Origin: Arenicola marina
Taxonomy: Eukaryota > Annelida > Polychaeta > Arenicolidae
Reading direction: 5' to 3'
Assembly: GCA_964019135.1 (NCBI GenBank)
Contig: OZ025258.1
Location: 11,241,961 to 11,305,960 of the forward strand
Length of the DNA: 64,000 nucleotides
The translations under genes were made by a program, and so were the position numbers. This document shows positions 47,589 through 59,601 of the stretch, one piece after another. Positions within the stretch are counted from its first letter, which is position 1. The number at the start of each line of letters is the position of its first letter. Under the pieces are notes generated by a model. That model was given only the letters and a program-made list of their open reading frames with translations, was not told where the DNA came from and ran no database searches.

Positions 47589-50428
47589 ATTTATTCATAG
47601 ATATATATGAGTAAAGTCACTCTTATGTTTACCCGCTTGTATTCCCTAGTGATAACGCCCATGTAGTAGGTAGCAGAAATATTATGAGTGACTTTATAAT
47701 TTTCTTGCTGAGGCTTTAAGAGGGCGGAAAATGACACAGACCCACGTGCAATCACGCTGAGATTCTGAATTTCCCTTGCCATCAATACAGGTAGCCTCCC
47801 ATGACAACAGATGTATAGGCCTGCCGCATTCGCGCCCATGTGTGACAATATTGTGACATCATAGAGGAATTTCCATAAAGCGCTCACAGGAAATAACTGA
47901 AGAAATTAACAGGCGGGACCTGAAATTTTGCTACCTTTATGAATGCGTCTTTAGTGATTTCATAGAAAAGAGAGTGTCACTTGTAACCTGTACTGGAACA
48001 CATTACTAGGTGTTCAATAGACAGAGTAAACTTTAAACTAAGGAATAACGTGGCATCAATATTTTAACATCCATCTCTAATCACAGGGCCATGACAGGAA
48101 ATTCATACGGCCCTAACACGTGTGCAAGCATTTGAATTTTTTATCAATTTTCAAAATGTTTATGCTAATTATATTCTAATCTGTCCTGGATTGAATGTAC
48201 AGTTAAATTCCGATGGAGATGGGATCAGAGAACAATGTCAATAAAACCATAGAAATATTTGTTACGGTCACGACGTGACCTACACTGGAGCAGCTGTGTT
48301 AAACGTGTTCTATATATGTGTAATATATATATATGTATATATCTTAGAGTATATGACAATGGCGGAACAATAGCTGGCTGTCACATACAACTTCTGTGTT
48401 TATTTGTTTGTTTGCGTTCGTATAATTTTACGCCCATTCATTCTTAATTAAAATGGAAACATTCAAATAATTGACAACATTTCTCTCTCGGCGTAGGCGG
48501 TCAAAGTTATGTAACCACGAATATATAATCCGAAAGTACACACAATATAGGCCATAACTTGTAATAACATTGGGCGTGTCTGCTCTCGCGGATTCTACTT
48601 TCGGCCTTGGAATTAGGTGGCCAACACACTAACACGTCTTTTTTGTTCAGTGCGCATGCATTTTGACTCTCCCCTTAACTAACAATGGACACTATAGGCA
48701 CAAAAGGCTGTTATACTAGTTATTTCTTCCTATGACGTGGTCAAAGTAAGCAGCGCTGCCGTCGTGGCGAGGAAGGGCTAGGTGGCAATTTATATAAGTG
48801 TCACTTGCAATTGTCTAATTTATATTTTACTTATTTTGCAATATTTAATTGGCATGTTCACGTAGCTGTTTCCTTGGAGGCACACTTCATTCCAGCCATT
48901 GTTTATTTACTCCCACGCTTAGATCTAGATCTATAGATAATAATTAAGTTCATTAAATTAATACAATTAAGTAATATGTATATTGTCATAAATATTGCTT
49001 CTAATCACAGCTTTAATGAAAATGAGCTAATTTATCATTTCAAAGCCTTGATGAATTCTTTAGTATCCAAGTCGCATTTGCTTAGAAAGTCACCTGTATG
49101 CCTCAGTACCATGATATTAACAAATAATGGATATATATTTATCAATTACGTTATTAAAAAAATAACAAAGCCAAAAAAAGTTTCCCTTTTTCTGCTCATA
49201 ATATTTTATCGGCTTGTCAACTGTGATTCGGCCGTGTGCAGCACTGTCAGGCCAGCGTCAATATTAGGTTTCTAATAGGTTAATGCAGTGCGTTTACTGA
49301 ACATTGTTATTGACACGGAGAATTAAACGTTTAAGGTCATCTACCGATATATTGTCCCCAAAAAGAAAAGGCTTGCGTAATTAAGTTGCATAGAGGTCCA
49401 AAGGGGAACCACTATTTTCTCTCAAGCAAGTAGCGAGTGAACTGCGCACTGAATAATTAAGGTCGCATGTAAATGTCGTTGTCACCAACAGACAATCTCA
49501 TAAGGGATCACGCACATAAAACGAGATTCACTTGCATTCGCTACTGATGCCAACACCGCATACATATTCTTAACATTTGGCTTCATTATTATCAGATTAC
49601 TGCTGGTGGCCATTCTATTCAGGTTGCGATGAATGTAAGGCATACAGCATTACACAGGATCTACTTCGGTAGCTTCGTGGCCTCTTAACTGATAGAAACG
49701 ATCCGATCTCTCCATTTAACGAAACACTATTGTAGGCACTAATTAAAATCCTTCAATTCTAATTAGTGTTCTGCCTGTTAGTCCATCATTACATCGCCAT
49801 TGTTCTGCTGGAAGGATTGTTATTTCAGAGTCAGTTAGTAAAACACACTAAATAATAGGGAATGGCAAAACGACTCAAGATCCATGAGGGGTTTGTATCC
49901 GCAAGCAGATGGTTTGCAATCGAGTACGCTATACCACTCGACCCTGTGATCAAACCATCAAGCGTCTTCCTCTATTTGAATGGTTAAAGCAACCAACACG
50001 TATACGATGATGCATCATGCATTTACATGACAGTATGCGATACGAAGAAGGTTCATGTGAATAAGACACATGGTATCAATGGCAGAAGCTTGCATTGAGG
50101 CAGATAAAGTTATAAGTCTAATTACTATATTAGAAACTAATTAGGGGCGCACCCCTTGAAAAAAACAATCCTGTTCGTTATCACTATAGCGAATTCTTCA
50201 AGCTGTGCCGTTGTTAATGAGCTTGTCAAATTAATATCGAATTCGTTAATTACAAGACAGACACATATATATAAAGTCATGCCAACAATCACAGCGAGCG
50301 TGTCCACTCGTCGACAAGCTATTACTCAGTTTGTTCAATCGCCATCTCTATTGGCTAAAATTGTTAGTTTTGTTTTGTCCCTTTTGGAGAGAACTTGGAG
50401 ACAGATTGAAGTCCCTTCTGCTGTCGTC
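47589..50428 (+). other. Deletion-junction sequence and upstream region of receptor B
   Basis: About 47590-47920 has no match in unit 1. From about 47925 the sequence follows unit 1 from 31195 onward, with the last transporter exon missing. The 99-codon open frame is at 48976-49275. No independent gene is supported. Confidence 0.5.
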
Positions 50429-53091
50429 ATGGGCAGTGCACGAGGTTTAATGAACTTATGTCTGAGCCTGCTCGTCGTGCTTCAAGATACTCCATTACTT
50501 CAATACGGTTCTGTCGACGGTAAACCGGCCGAAAACAATGCCATAACAGAACTGATCGGATTGGATGGGGGCGACCGACACTCCTCTCCCTTTGACGACG
50601 AGCGCTCGCGCCGGAGTTGCCTAAGACAAATCCCAGTCTTGTCCGCCAACGAATTGCTGGCACAAGAACTGTGGTACGGCTATATCACCCGCATAATCGG
50701 AAAACATGCTTTGAAGTGTGCTTGTTTGGAGAGGAATCATGGTCCGACGTCTTGCCTCTATGGCGTGTTCGCTGTCGCCCGAGCCATGAGGAGTCATTGC
50801 GGACTGGGAGGTTTGAGGGCGTCACAGCAATGTCGCTCAGGGGCCGTGATGGCGGCACCCTGTGGCTATGTCGTCTACGCGTCCCGCAGAGCCGTCGTTG
50901 GCACAGAGTGCCATTGGAACATTGAACATAATAATAACCAGTCATATATCAATATTACATTGCTAGAGTTCAGGGATTTGAATTGTGATACCACTTCTCT
51001 TACTTTAACTTCTAGTTCCAATACTGTCAGTCTTTGTGGTATAGCCTACCCGCAAACTAGGTTAGTACGCGCTAACCAGGCCAGCATTAGTCTGATCCAA
51101 ATGATCGGGGGTTTTCCTGAACACGTCGGGTTTCTTTATCAGATTTATGACAAAACCGTGGTCTCGGAATACACATCCGAAATCATAAATGCACCTTACC
51201 CTCTGCAGAAAACCACGTTACGATACCAGGAAAAGTCCCTGCTTCTGTGGAGCACAACAGTAGAGGTACCGACTAGAGGAAGACTCACGTTTGTCATAAA
51301 TTGCCCTTCTGCACAACCGCTCGGTGCTGCTGACTATGAATTCTACGACGGCCCTGCCACACACTTGGCGACAACAGGCGTCGAAATGAGTCGTACTCTT
51401 ATCGAGAGAGGACTTCTATGTGACAAAAGTGCTTCATTAAATGGAAAACGCGTCCTTGAACAAGTCGGCTCCATCGGGGATATTACGCTGGTTGTTAGCT
51501 TACCAACTTTTACTTCCGCTACGTTTAGTATTGTTTCTGGGATTGAATACATCCCCTGCCCAAGCAAACACTGTATATACGACGATGTAGAGATTACCGG
51601 TGAAAGATTCGTAAAATTAGAGAATACAAGAGGCAGAAGGCAGTTGAGGATCGTCAGATATCGTTCAGTGACGCGCAATCGATTTCTGCAAGTATATTTT
51701 CAAGGAGTTGCCATCCCAGATGATTCAGGTTACTGCGCTAAATATGGGTTGTTTCTCTTCGAGGGTTTTCATTTGCTGGCTCGTTTCTGTTCTAAACTTC
51801 ATTTGGATTTTTTGAATAGCCTTAGTTCGGCAGATAAGGCCATACGGTTTGGTCATCTTGGATTTACGGTTATTATGAAGAGCTATCAATCATCACAACC
51901 CTTTGCAGTCAAATTTATGGTTTCTTTAGGATACTGCGAGGGACTTATCGGTTTGTGCGATCGGGGTCTTTACAATGTGGGATTGGGCAACTATCTCCAA
52001 AATAACCAGAATTTCAAAGTCATTGATTACAATGGAATGCAAATGGTTCTTCAGCGTTACTCGGGGACGTGTCTACACATCCAAGTTCTACCGTCTGACA
52101 AAACAGCCTGGGCCAGAGCCTGGGACAGGGCCATTGCCAGTGAGAGTTGTTTGATTTCCGTTGTAAATGAGCAAAAGAAGATCCATTTTAATGTGAAGTT
52201 CGAAACCCGTGTCCCCCCTAATCTGTATCACGAAGCAACACTGAAATACATGAATTGTCATAAAGACTCCCAACTGTTGCGGGGAGTCACACCAATTGCG
52301 CCATTAGAATATGTTGTAACCGAGATGAAATTCACCACGTCGCGATGCCCGGGACCGGCTATGGGATTGACAGTGGTTATCGGCGAACCCAAAGACGTCT
52401 GTACCACGTTCCGTTCGTCACCAGGCCCGCCCTATATTGCCATGACTTACCTGTGCGGGCAGGTGAACTTCCTTGAAAGACACTCGCCACGCCCTTTCAA
52501 AATCGACTTCTATGAGCCCTTTCCCAAGCATTACATTAAAATGCAACTTAAACCTGCTGATTTCCTCAAATGTGGTATCGCGTCGTCTCTAAGTCGCATT
52601 CTGATCGTTGACCGATTTTGGCGTCGTGCGTGGATGACGAACGGGTATGAAATCAGCTACGAATTTGAACCTCGAAGGGCTCTGAATTTTACGTATTCAT
52701 ACGCCAACGTCGGTAGCGTTGTACAGCTTTTTACCAATGTGAATGTCCATTTGTGCTTCTGTACCATACTTTACGCACGAAGACCGTTCTTCTCACTCTG
52801 CCGCTGTTACACAAACAATATGGGAAACAAAGCAGCGTGCCAAACGGCTGCTTTGACCTACGATGCTACAGCTTCTTCACCCCGGACAGGATGTCTTGGC
52901 GAGGAGCTGAGGCCATGTGCAGCTCTCTAGGGGCTCACTTACTCAGCCTCAATACAGACTCTGAGTGGGCCTTCATCGTTGCCTGGGCCATAGAGGGTCT
53001 CAAGAGTGACAGTACGGAGCATGCCGAACGGCTCCGCCTTTTTCGTCACGTGACACTTTTTATAGGACTTCGGAAGACTAATACATCTAAG
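50429..53091 (+). pseudogene. Receptor B exon 1: CUB-like ectodomain and first half of the lectin domain, frameshifted
   Basis: Counterpart of 34347-37037, with signal peptide MGSARGLMNLCLSLLVVL and the same module order. It is 28 bases shorter: a 12-base in-frame loss (near 51962-51980) plus a 16-base loss at about 52733-52748 that breaks the frame. In the original frame translation stops at 52928-52930, before the lectin domain. In the shifted frame the lectin half (CYSFFTPDRMSWRGAEAMC) stays open to the splice donor at 53091. Either the gene is recently broken, or it makes a short secreted ectodomain, or the assembly is wrong here. Many codon differences from copy A change the residue. Confidence 0.8.
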
Positions 53092-53530
53092 GTAATATTA
53101 CTTCAGGGCGATATTTGAAGGGTTGTGATATATCAGACTTGATGCCCTTTTTTTTAATACGAGAAGTGGAAAATTCATGTAGTCGTATATTTGCCGAAAT
53201 TATAATCGCAAGCTGTACAACTTTTATATATCTGCCTGAAGACTTCTATTAAATTTAGGGTGGCTTTTGGTGAAGAACATTGCGCACCTGCTCCATATGT
53301 TTGCAAGTTCACTTGAAGGTTTTAAATTGCATTTGAGGTCGGTATTGCTATTATGTTGCCCGTACCACCATTCGGATAAAGTACTTCCCTGTATCTAAGC
53401 AAGCAGTACCTCCATCCGACGAAGCAACCCGCAGTGGTAAGATTAATCACCCAGTGAGTCACGTTGCAGCTCAGCAAGGTCACAGAATTTTCAGATACTG
53501 GACAGCAAATTCTCGCCCGAGTTAAGAACT

Positions 53531-56500
53531 TCTTTTTTTTAATATATATATGATTTATCTCCATAATAGTACAAAGATAACAATATTTAACACAGTCCAC
53601 AGACGAAGTTTATAATCAGTAATAGTGCATTTAGAATTCTGCAAAAAGCTCCTCGAGTGGTTTCCATTTCCGCTTTAAAATCTGTTCAGATAAATGTTGT
53701 TGATGTTTTACTTTGAACCTTTCTACCACGTGATAATACCTGATGGCCTACCACATCCCACTAACATGCTTTAAACGCTGGCCCCATTTGCAACTATGTA
53801 TATGCGTTTAGACAATTATTAGGATATGGTTTACAAGTAGACCACAAGTTGGTAAGATAGCCCCTAACATCACAGCTTTTTAAAAAAAGAAGGTGATGAC
53901 ATATTCGGTATTCTCAGTAAGTAAACGTTTCATGGTTGCAGAGTTTCTAAGTCATTATGACAAAATCCACATCTATCCGAACTTACAAGTTTACACATAT
54001 ATAGTTACTGATTTGCAACACAAGTTCTATGTAACATTGCAAATTTGAAACTTCTCATCCTTTCGTCTACAGTAGCGGTGAGCGGTAGTTTATAAAGTGT
54101 ACGTCAATAATACTATATTGCAATGTTCACACCTAAACGTTTTGCCCATTTCTCTTCGTTATTATAATTGACATCCAGCGCATTAACTAGCGACTTATAA
54201 ATGTTACACGGGCGCTTTAACCCCATTAAGTGATCTGTGTATCTACACGTGACATATATTAAGGTTTTTTCTCTTTCCATTAACTGGTTCCTCCACTCTC
54301 TAGGAATGGAGTGAATCATACCATAAAAGTTTGCAAAATTTATCCTAATGTCATACTTATAGCTAAATTCGTCCAAGCCTAATGGATTTTCATCATCATT
54401 TATGACATCACTCACAACAATTACGCCTTTCTCAATAAATTCTTTCTTCCTTCCAATTATGTTCTCATTGGTCATGAAATTCGTGTTCCATAAGGGGTAT
54501 TCTAAATTAATACTTTCACAGCGGTAGACTTGCCTATAATGTTTCCACGACTTGAAAACGTCAGCCCAAAATGGATTGATCACCTTGGTGTAGACAGTCA
54601 ATGATTTCAAATCAAGCTCCCAACACAGCACTTTTTCACTGCATATCGTTTTACAAAAGAAATCTTGCCAAGCTTCCTCATGCCGGAGAAGCCTTTTGAT
54701 CCACGTTATTTTTAAAGCTTGAAATACCGCATTAACATGGGTTACATTAACTCGTCCATTTTCCACCACCTGTGCCATTTTGCTAAGTGCAATTTTTTTC
54801 CAGACGAAGTTCCGTATATCAATATTTACCTTATCAAAATGTTATTTTCCCCGCAAAGAAAGAGCTCACATTACATGTATTAATTTCGGCAGGGCTAAGG
54901 CTTCACCACCGTTACTCTTCCCCGAATGGATAAATTCCGTTTGCTATAAATACTTAAAACCTCCTCAAACTCTGCGAGCTTCAAGTCATAATTGACTTCT
55001 ACCATCATTTTCATGTCGACGTTAAAGTATATGCCTAATAGGTGAAATTCTCGCACCCACGCCAGCGATAACTCGGAACAAAGATTTGGCTCAAGATGTT
55101 CAGTATTCCCCAACCACATGGTGTTGGTTTTGTCTACGTTCATTCTTAACCCAGAACAATAGTAGAAATACTTCATTTTCGTTAGCAAGTTTTTTAACGA
55201 TGCTTCTTGGCCGTCCAAGAAAAAAGTATCGTCGGCATAATGACCAATTTTAAATTCTCTCCCCGCAATTGTAATACGTTTAATGCTACCATCGTTCTTG
55301 ATAGCTACCGATAATGGTTCAATTGATAAGATAAACGAGATTGCGTCACCCGTAGGGTGAGATGACGTTAAATGTAAAGTCCGGATTATGTCTTCCGTCC
55401 ACTACAATGACCTTGACCTTAAGAATTGACTTGACTGTGACCTGTGACCTACATACCCCGTTAACGAAGTTGATCGATCCATCTCGCATAACGGATATCG
55501 ATGAGTAAATTTATATGACGAAATGTTGCGTTTTGTGGCCTACACAGACTGCACAGACACACCCTGAGATCCAGATTTGACCATTCAAATTCGTATTTAG
55601 CCTCTTAGATCCAGATTTGATACCTCAGATCAATATTAACCCCTCAGATCCGGCAGCTCCATAACTGTCGTTATAGTGAGCATCCTCTCAATTGTTAGCC
55701 CCATCCCATAAGTAAAAGTCACTCTTCAGTTTCGCCCCCAGGTTTAACGATCTCACTCGGTGGACATCTGAAACCAAACTGCCTGCTTATTCAGTTTCGG
55801 TCTACATTTCTAGTTTCTACATCCCTACCATGCACATTAGTTTCATAGCAACCAACTCAATCATCCCACCACCCCAGCTTAACCCCCCCCCTCCGCCCAC
55901 ACACAACAGTACACTCGCACCGCGGCAGTCGCTACCGCACGCGATCGCCCAACGCCTCGCTGTATGTTTTGATAAGAAGATTTGTCAGTCGTCGCGCTTT
56001 GTTATGATAAGATAAGGCTTGCGGTGGGGTCGGGGCCGTGACTGTCACGAGTCCCCGGCCTCACACCATTGAAGTCGGCCAGCTGTTCTTAATAGTTAAT
56101 AGCCCTCGTGGGGTCTTATGTTAAAGTTTAGCAATTTTTTGCAGACAAACTAATTAGGCGATTTGCAAAATTCAAAGACGTGATACAAGTTACCGACGGG
56201 CTCAATACGTGACATAATGTACAGCGTCATTAAATGAACACTGTGAACGTTATAGCGACTTTTCCGATTTTTGATCCTATCTACCAATGGTTAAGGAACA
56301 AACAAAAAATTCCTGTGACCTTGACCTTTGACGTACATACCCCGCTAACGAACTTGACCGAGATATGTCGAATACCTATCGATGGGTAAAGTTACAGAAC
56401 CAAATGTGCATCACCCGTAGGGTGAGATGACGTAAAATGTAAAATCCAGATTATGTCTTCGGTCCACTTCAATTACCTTGATCTCAACAGTTGACTTGAC

Positions 56501-59245
56501 TGTGACTTTGACCTGTGACCTACAGACGCCGTTAACGAACTTGCTCGGATATCGATGAGTAAATTTACACGACGAAATGTTGCATTTTGTGGCATACACA
56601 GAGTGCACAGACACACCCTGAGATCCAGATTTGACCATTCAAATTCGTATTTAGCCTTTTAGATCCAGAGTTGATACCTCAGATCAATATTGACCCCTCA
56701 GATCCGGCAGCTCCATAACTGTCGTCATAGTACTAGTAAGCATCCTCTCAATTGTTAGCCTCATCCCAAAAGTAAAGTTACTCAGTCAGTTTCGCCCCCA
56801 GGTTCAACGATCTCACTCGGTAAACATCTGAAACCAAACTGCGCGTTTTTTCAGTTTCGGTCTACATTTCTAGTTTCTACATCCCTACCATGCACATTAC
56901 TTTCATAGCAACCAACTCAATCATCCCACCACCCCAGCTTGACCCCCCCCCCCCCCCCCGGCCTTCCCCAGACACAACAGTACACTCGCACCGCACGCGA
57001 TCGTCCAACGCCTCGCTGTTTGTTTTGATAAAGAGCAGATTAATGAGTCGTAGCGCTTTGTCAAGATACGGCATGCGGCGGTTTCGGGGCCCTGACAGGT
57101 CACCGGGCGACAGAGGTCGACCAGCTGTTCGTAGGGTCCTATGTTAAAGTTTAGCAATTTTTTGCAGACAAACTAATTAGGCGATTTGCAAACGTGATAG
57201 TTATACCGACCGGCTCAATACATGACATAATGTACAGCGTCATTAAATGAACACTGTGAACGTTATAGCGACTTTCCCGATTTTTGGTCCTATCTACCAA
57301 TGGTTAAGGAACAAACAAAAAAATCCTGTGACCTTGACCGTTGACCTACATACCCCGCTGACGAACTTGACCGAGCCATGTCGGGTACCTATCGATGGGT
57401 AAAGTTACAGAAAGAAATGTTGCGTTTTGCGACCTACAGAGCGCGTACACACACACACACACACACAGACAAACGAACGAAGTGATAGATGCCGTAAAAT
57501 CGTAGATTTTACGTCATAGCAAGTAAGGCGATAAAGGATCTCCCTGGCGACAACCCCTACCAAGTGGAAAAAACTGAGAAAATGTCCATTATTAATTACG
57601 CAACTAAGTGGGTCTCTATATACAATGTCGAATCATTTCAAAAACGACCCACGAAAGTCATAACATTTCAGAACATGACGTATATATCTCCAACTAAAAG
57701 TATGGAATGCCTTTTCAAAATCTATCAAAAGAATCATACCCATTTTTTTATTCTGAATTAACTAGTGCATAACATCAAATACTTACCGCGTGTTTTCACC
57801 GGTAAATCTGTCCTTCAAAAACCCCTTTTGGTCAGAATATCTGGAAGTACGTTTTTCAACCTATGACCCAATATTTCTGACAACAGTTTGTAATCAGAAT
57901 TCAGTAGAGATATCGGACGCCAATGTTTCAAAAGTTTTCTTGGTTTGTCCCCTTCGGGTAGGCATGTAATAATACCTTGCCTCTGTATAATCGAGAGCGA
58001 TCCTGAGTGATAGGAATACAGAAGACTTGCAACAATTAAGATATACACCAAGATCTTTCCAAAAAAACTTATAGAACTCGTGAGGAAAACCGTCGCTGCC
58101 AGGCGACTTATTATTTTGTATATTTTTTAAAACCTCGATGACGTCACTCATTTATATATCGGGGTCTCAGATTGCCTTTTGTTTTTCACCCAAACGTTTC
58201 ACAGTTTCATCATTCAGGAAGGATGATATGTAATCATATGCTTCCTCGTTATCATGGTTACCGTACACATTTTGATAGAAACACATGTGCTCTGTTCGAA
58301 TACTAGCTTGATCTGAAATCTCTTTTCCGTCTATTTCGAGATTATATGAGTCAACTTGCTCACACAATTTCTTTTTTCAAGATTACAAACAAATTTACTA
58401 GGTTTTTGTTTTTCTTCGTACACTTGTGATCTTGCTTCCAACATTATAGTCCATTTAACTCTTGGTAATCTAAGGTTTTCAGTGCGATTCTCAACCTACC
58501 CAATGCATCTTCATCGCGACTATTGGACTATTCCAAATTCCTGATACCCTGCTCCAGAGACTTCTCTTTCTGCTGTTCGACCCTTTTCTTATGAATGCAA
58601 TAACATAGTTTTGCCTCGTATTTCCAGTTTTAATATTTCGAAAAATAGCTGGTCATTAATGACAAATTTATCGGTGTCTGTTGTTAGGCCTCCGTTAATT
58701 TCAGCATTGCTGTACAAGCTAACCGTTCTCTCTATGCACTCTTTAACTGGGTCTACGTACTCCTTGTCTCGTAGGACAGATGTGTTTAATTTCCAAAAGC
58801 CTTTACCCCTTTCGGAAAGATATAAGTCTATGTCAATACTTATTTTTTTTTTAAATACTTATAAACGAGTGATCTGTCTTATACCCCGGCGCTATATCAG
58901 CCTTACTTTCCAGACTATGAATATCAGCTGATAAAAGAAAAAAGTCCAATCTAGCCCTTTGCAATTTAGGCTGTTGGTTTGTCCATGTAAAACGTCTTGT
59001 TTGGGGGTGATTAACTGGCAAGCAGTCTGTTAATTCCAATCTCTCAACTCACATCACCCCTTCTCACTTGGTTTTAACATTATTTTCACGGATGTAACCA
59101 CGTGTATCTAATTCCAACAACAAAAGTGCCAGTTTCCACATGTTATAATGCTGGTATAGTCAAATGTTTTAATTGTTTGGCCTAGGTCGGCATAAATTTT
59201 TTACGGAGGGTCCTTGTTAGGGCCATATTTATTAACCAGAGAGCC
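53531..59245 (-). mobile_element. 5'-truncated L1/Tx1-like LINE inserted in the receptor B intron
   Basis: The 3' tail is a T-run on the + strand at about 53531. Reading right to left: endonuclease C-terminus (RFTWTNQQPKLQRARLDFFL ... GYKTDHSFIS) near 58851-59130; RT start (NNKSPGSDGFPHEFYKFFW) at about 58100; HWRPISLLNSDYKLLS near 57910; GCRQGDPLSPY at about 57540; an inserted repeat; YADDTFFLDG near 55230; and the C-terminal domain (NPFWADVFKSW, IPREWRNQL) to 54113. Several frame breaks make it inactive. CCGAGTTAAGAA on the left and CCGAGTAAAGAA on the right are a target-site duplication, since the intact site CCGAGTTAAGAACTGAGTG is seen once in receptor A (about 37450). Confidence 0.9.
55347..57525. 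mobile_element. Repeat nested in the LINE: two tandem copies about 1,065 bp apart
   Basis: Copies start at 55347 and 56412 with CACCCGTAGGGTGAGATGACG. The outer right end has ATTTTACGTCAT, the inverse of the ATGACGTAAAAT found after the second CACCCGTAGGG, so the ends form short inverted repeats. The interior repeats TGACCTGTGACCT and TGACCTTGACC motifs and ACATACCCCG(C/T)TAACGAA blocks, and has a CA microsatellite near 57447-57470. No coding capacity. It interrupts the LINE exactly between RT motifs GDPLSPY and ISFILSIEP. Confidence 0.75.
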
Positions 59246-59601
59246 GAGTAAAGAAATGATTGAAAATAGGTTCATGGTTATCCCACAATATATTAAATTT
59301 TACAATTGTATAATTTAGTACACAAATTAGAAACGCTTGCGGCGCGATTTTGATCCATGAGGTCGTTACATTTGACATTGAGAAATATCCATGCATTTTC
59401 CATAGTATGAAAAGTCTGATCCATTTTTCTGTCCAGTGTCTGTACATGATTTGGAACAATACGTAACATCATCATAATACCATTACTGTCGGTATGCATT
59501 TTGTTTTGTGTGTTTGCACTTGATATGGCCATACGGTGTGAAATGGTCACATGACAGTCCCTTCATCTTTTCTCTTCTTATTCCATTATTTTACAACGCA
59601 G

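Noticed and set aside
55830-57147. Short open frames at 55830-56015 and 56890-57147 with similar starts
   Set aside because: They fall in equivalent places of the two tandem copies of a non-coding repeat and diverge by indels and homopolymer runs.
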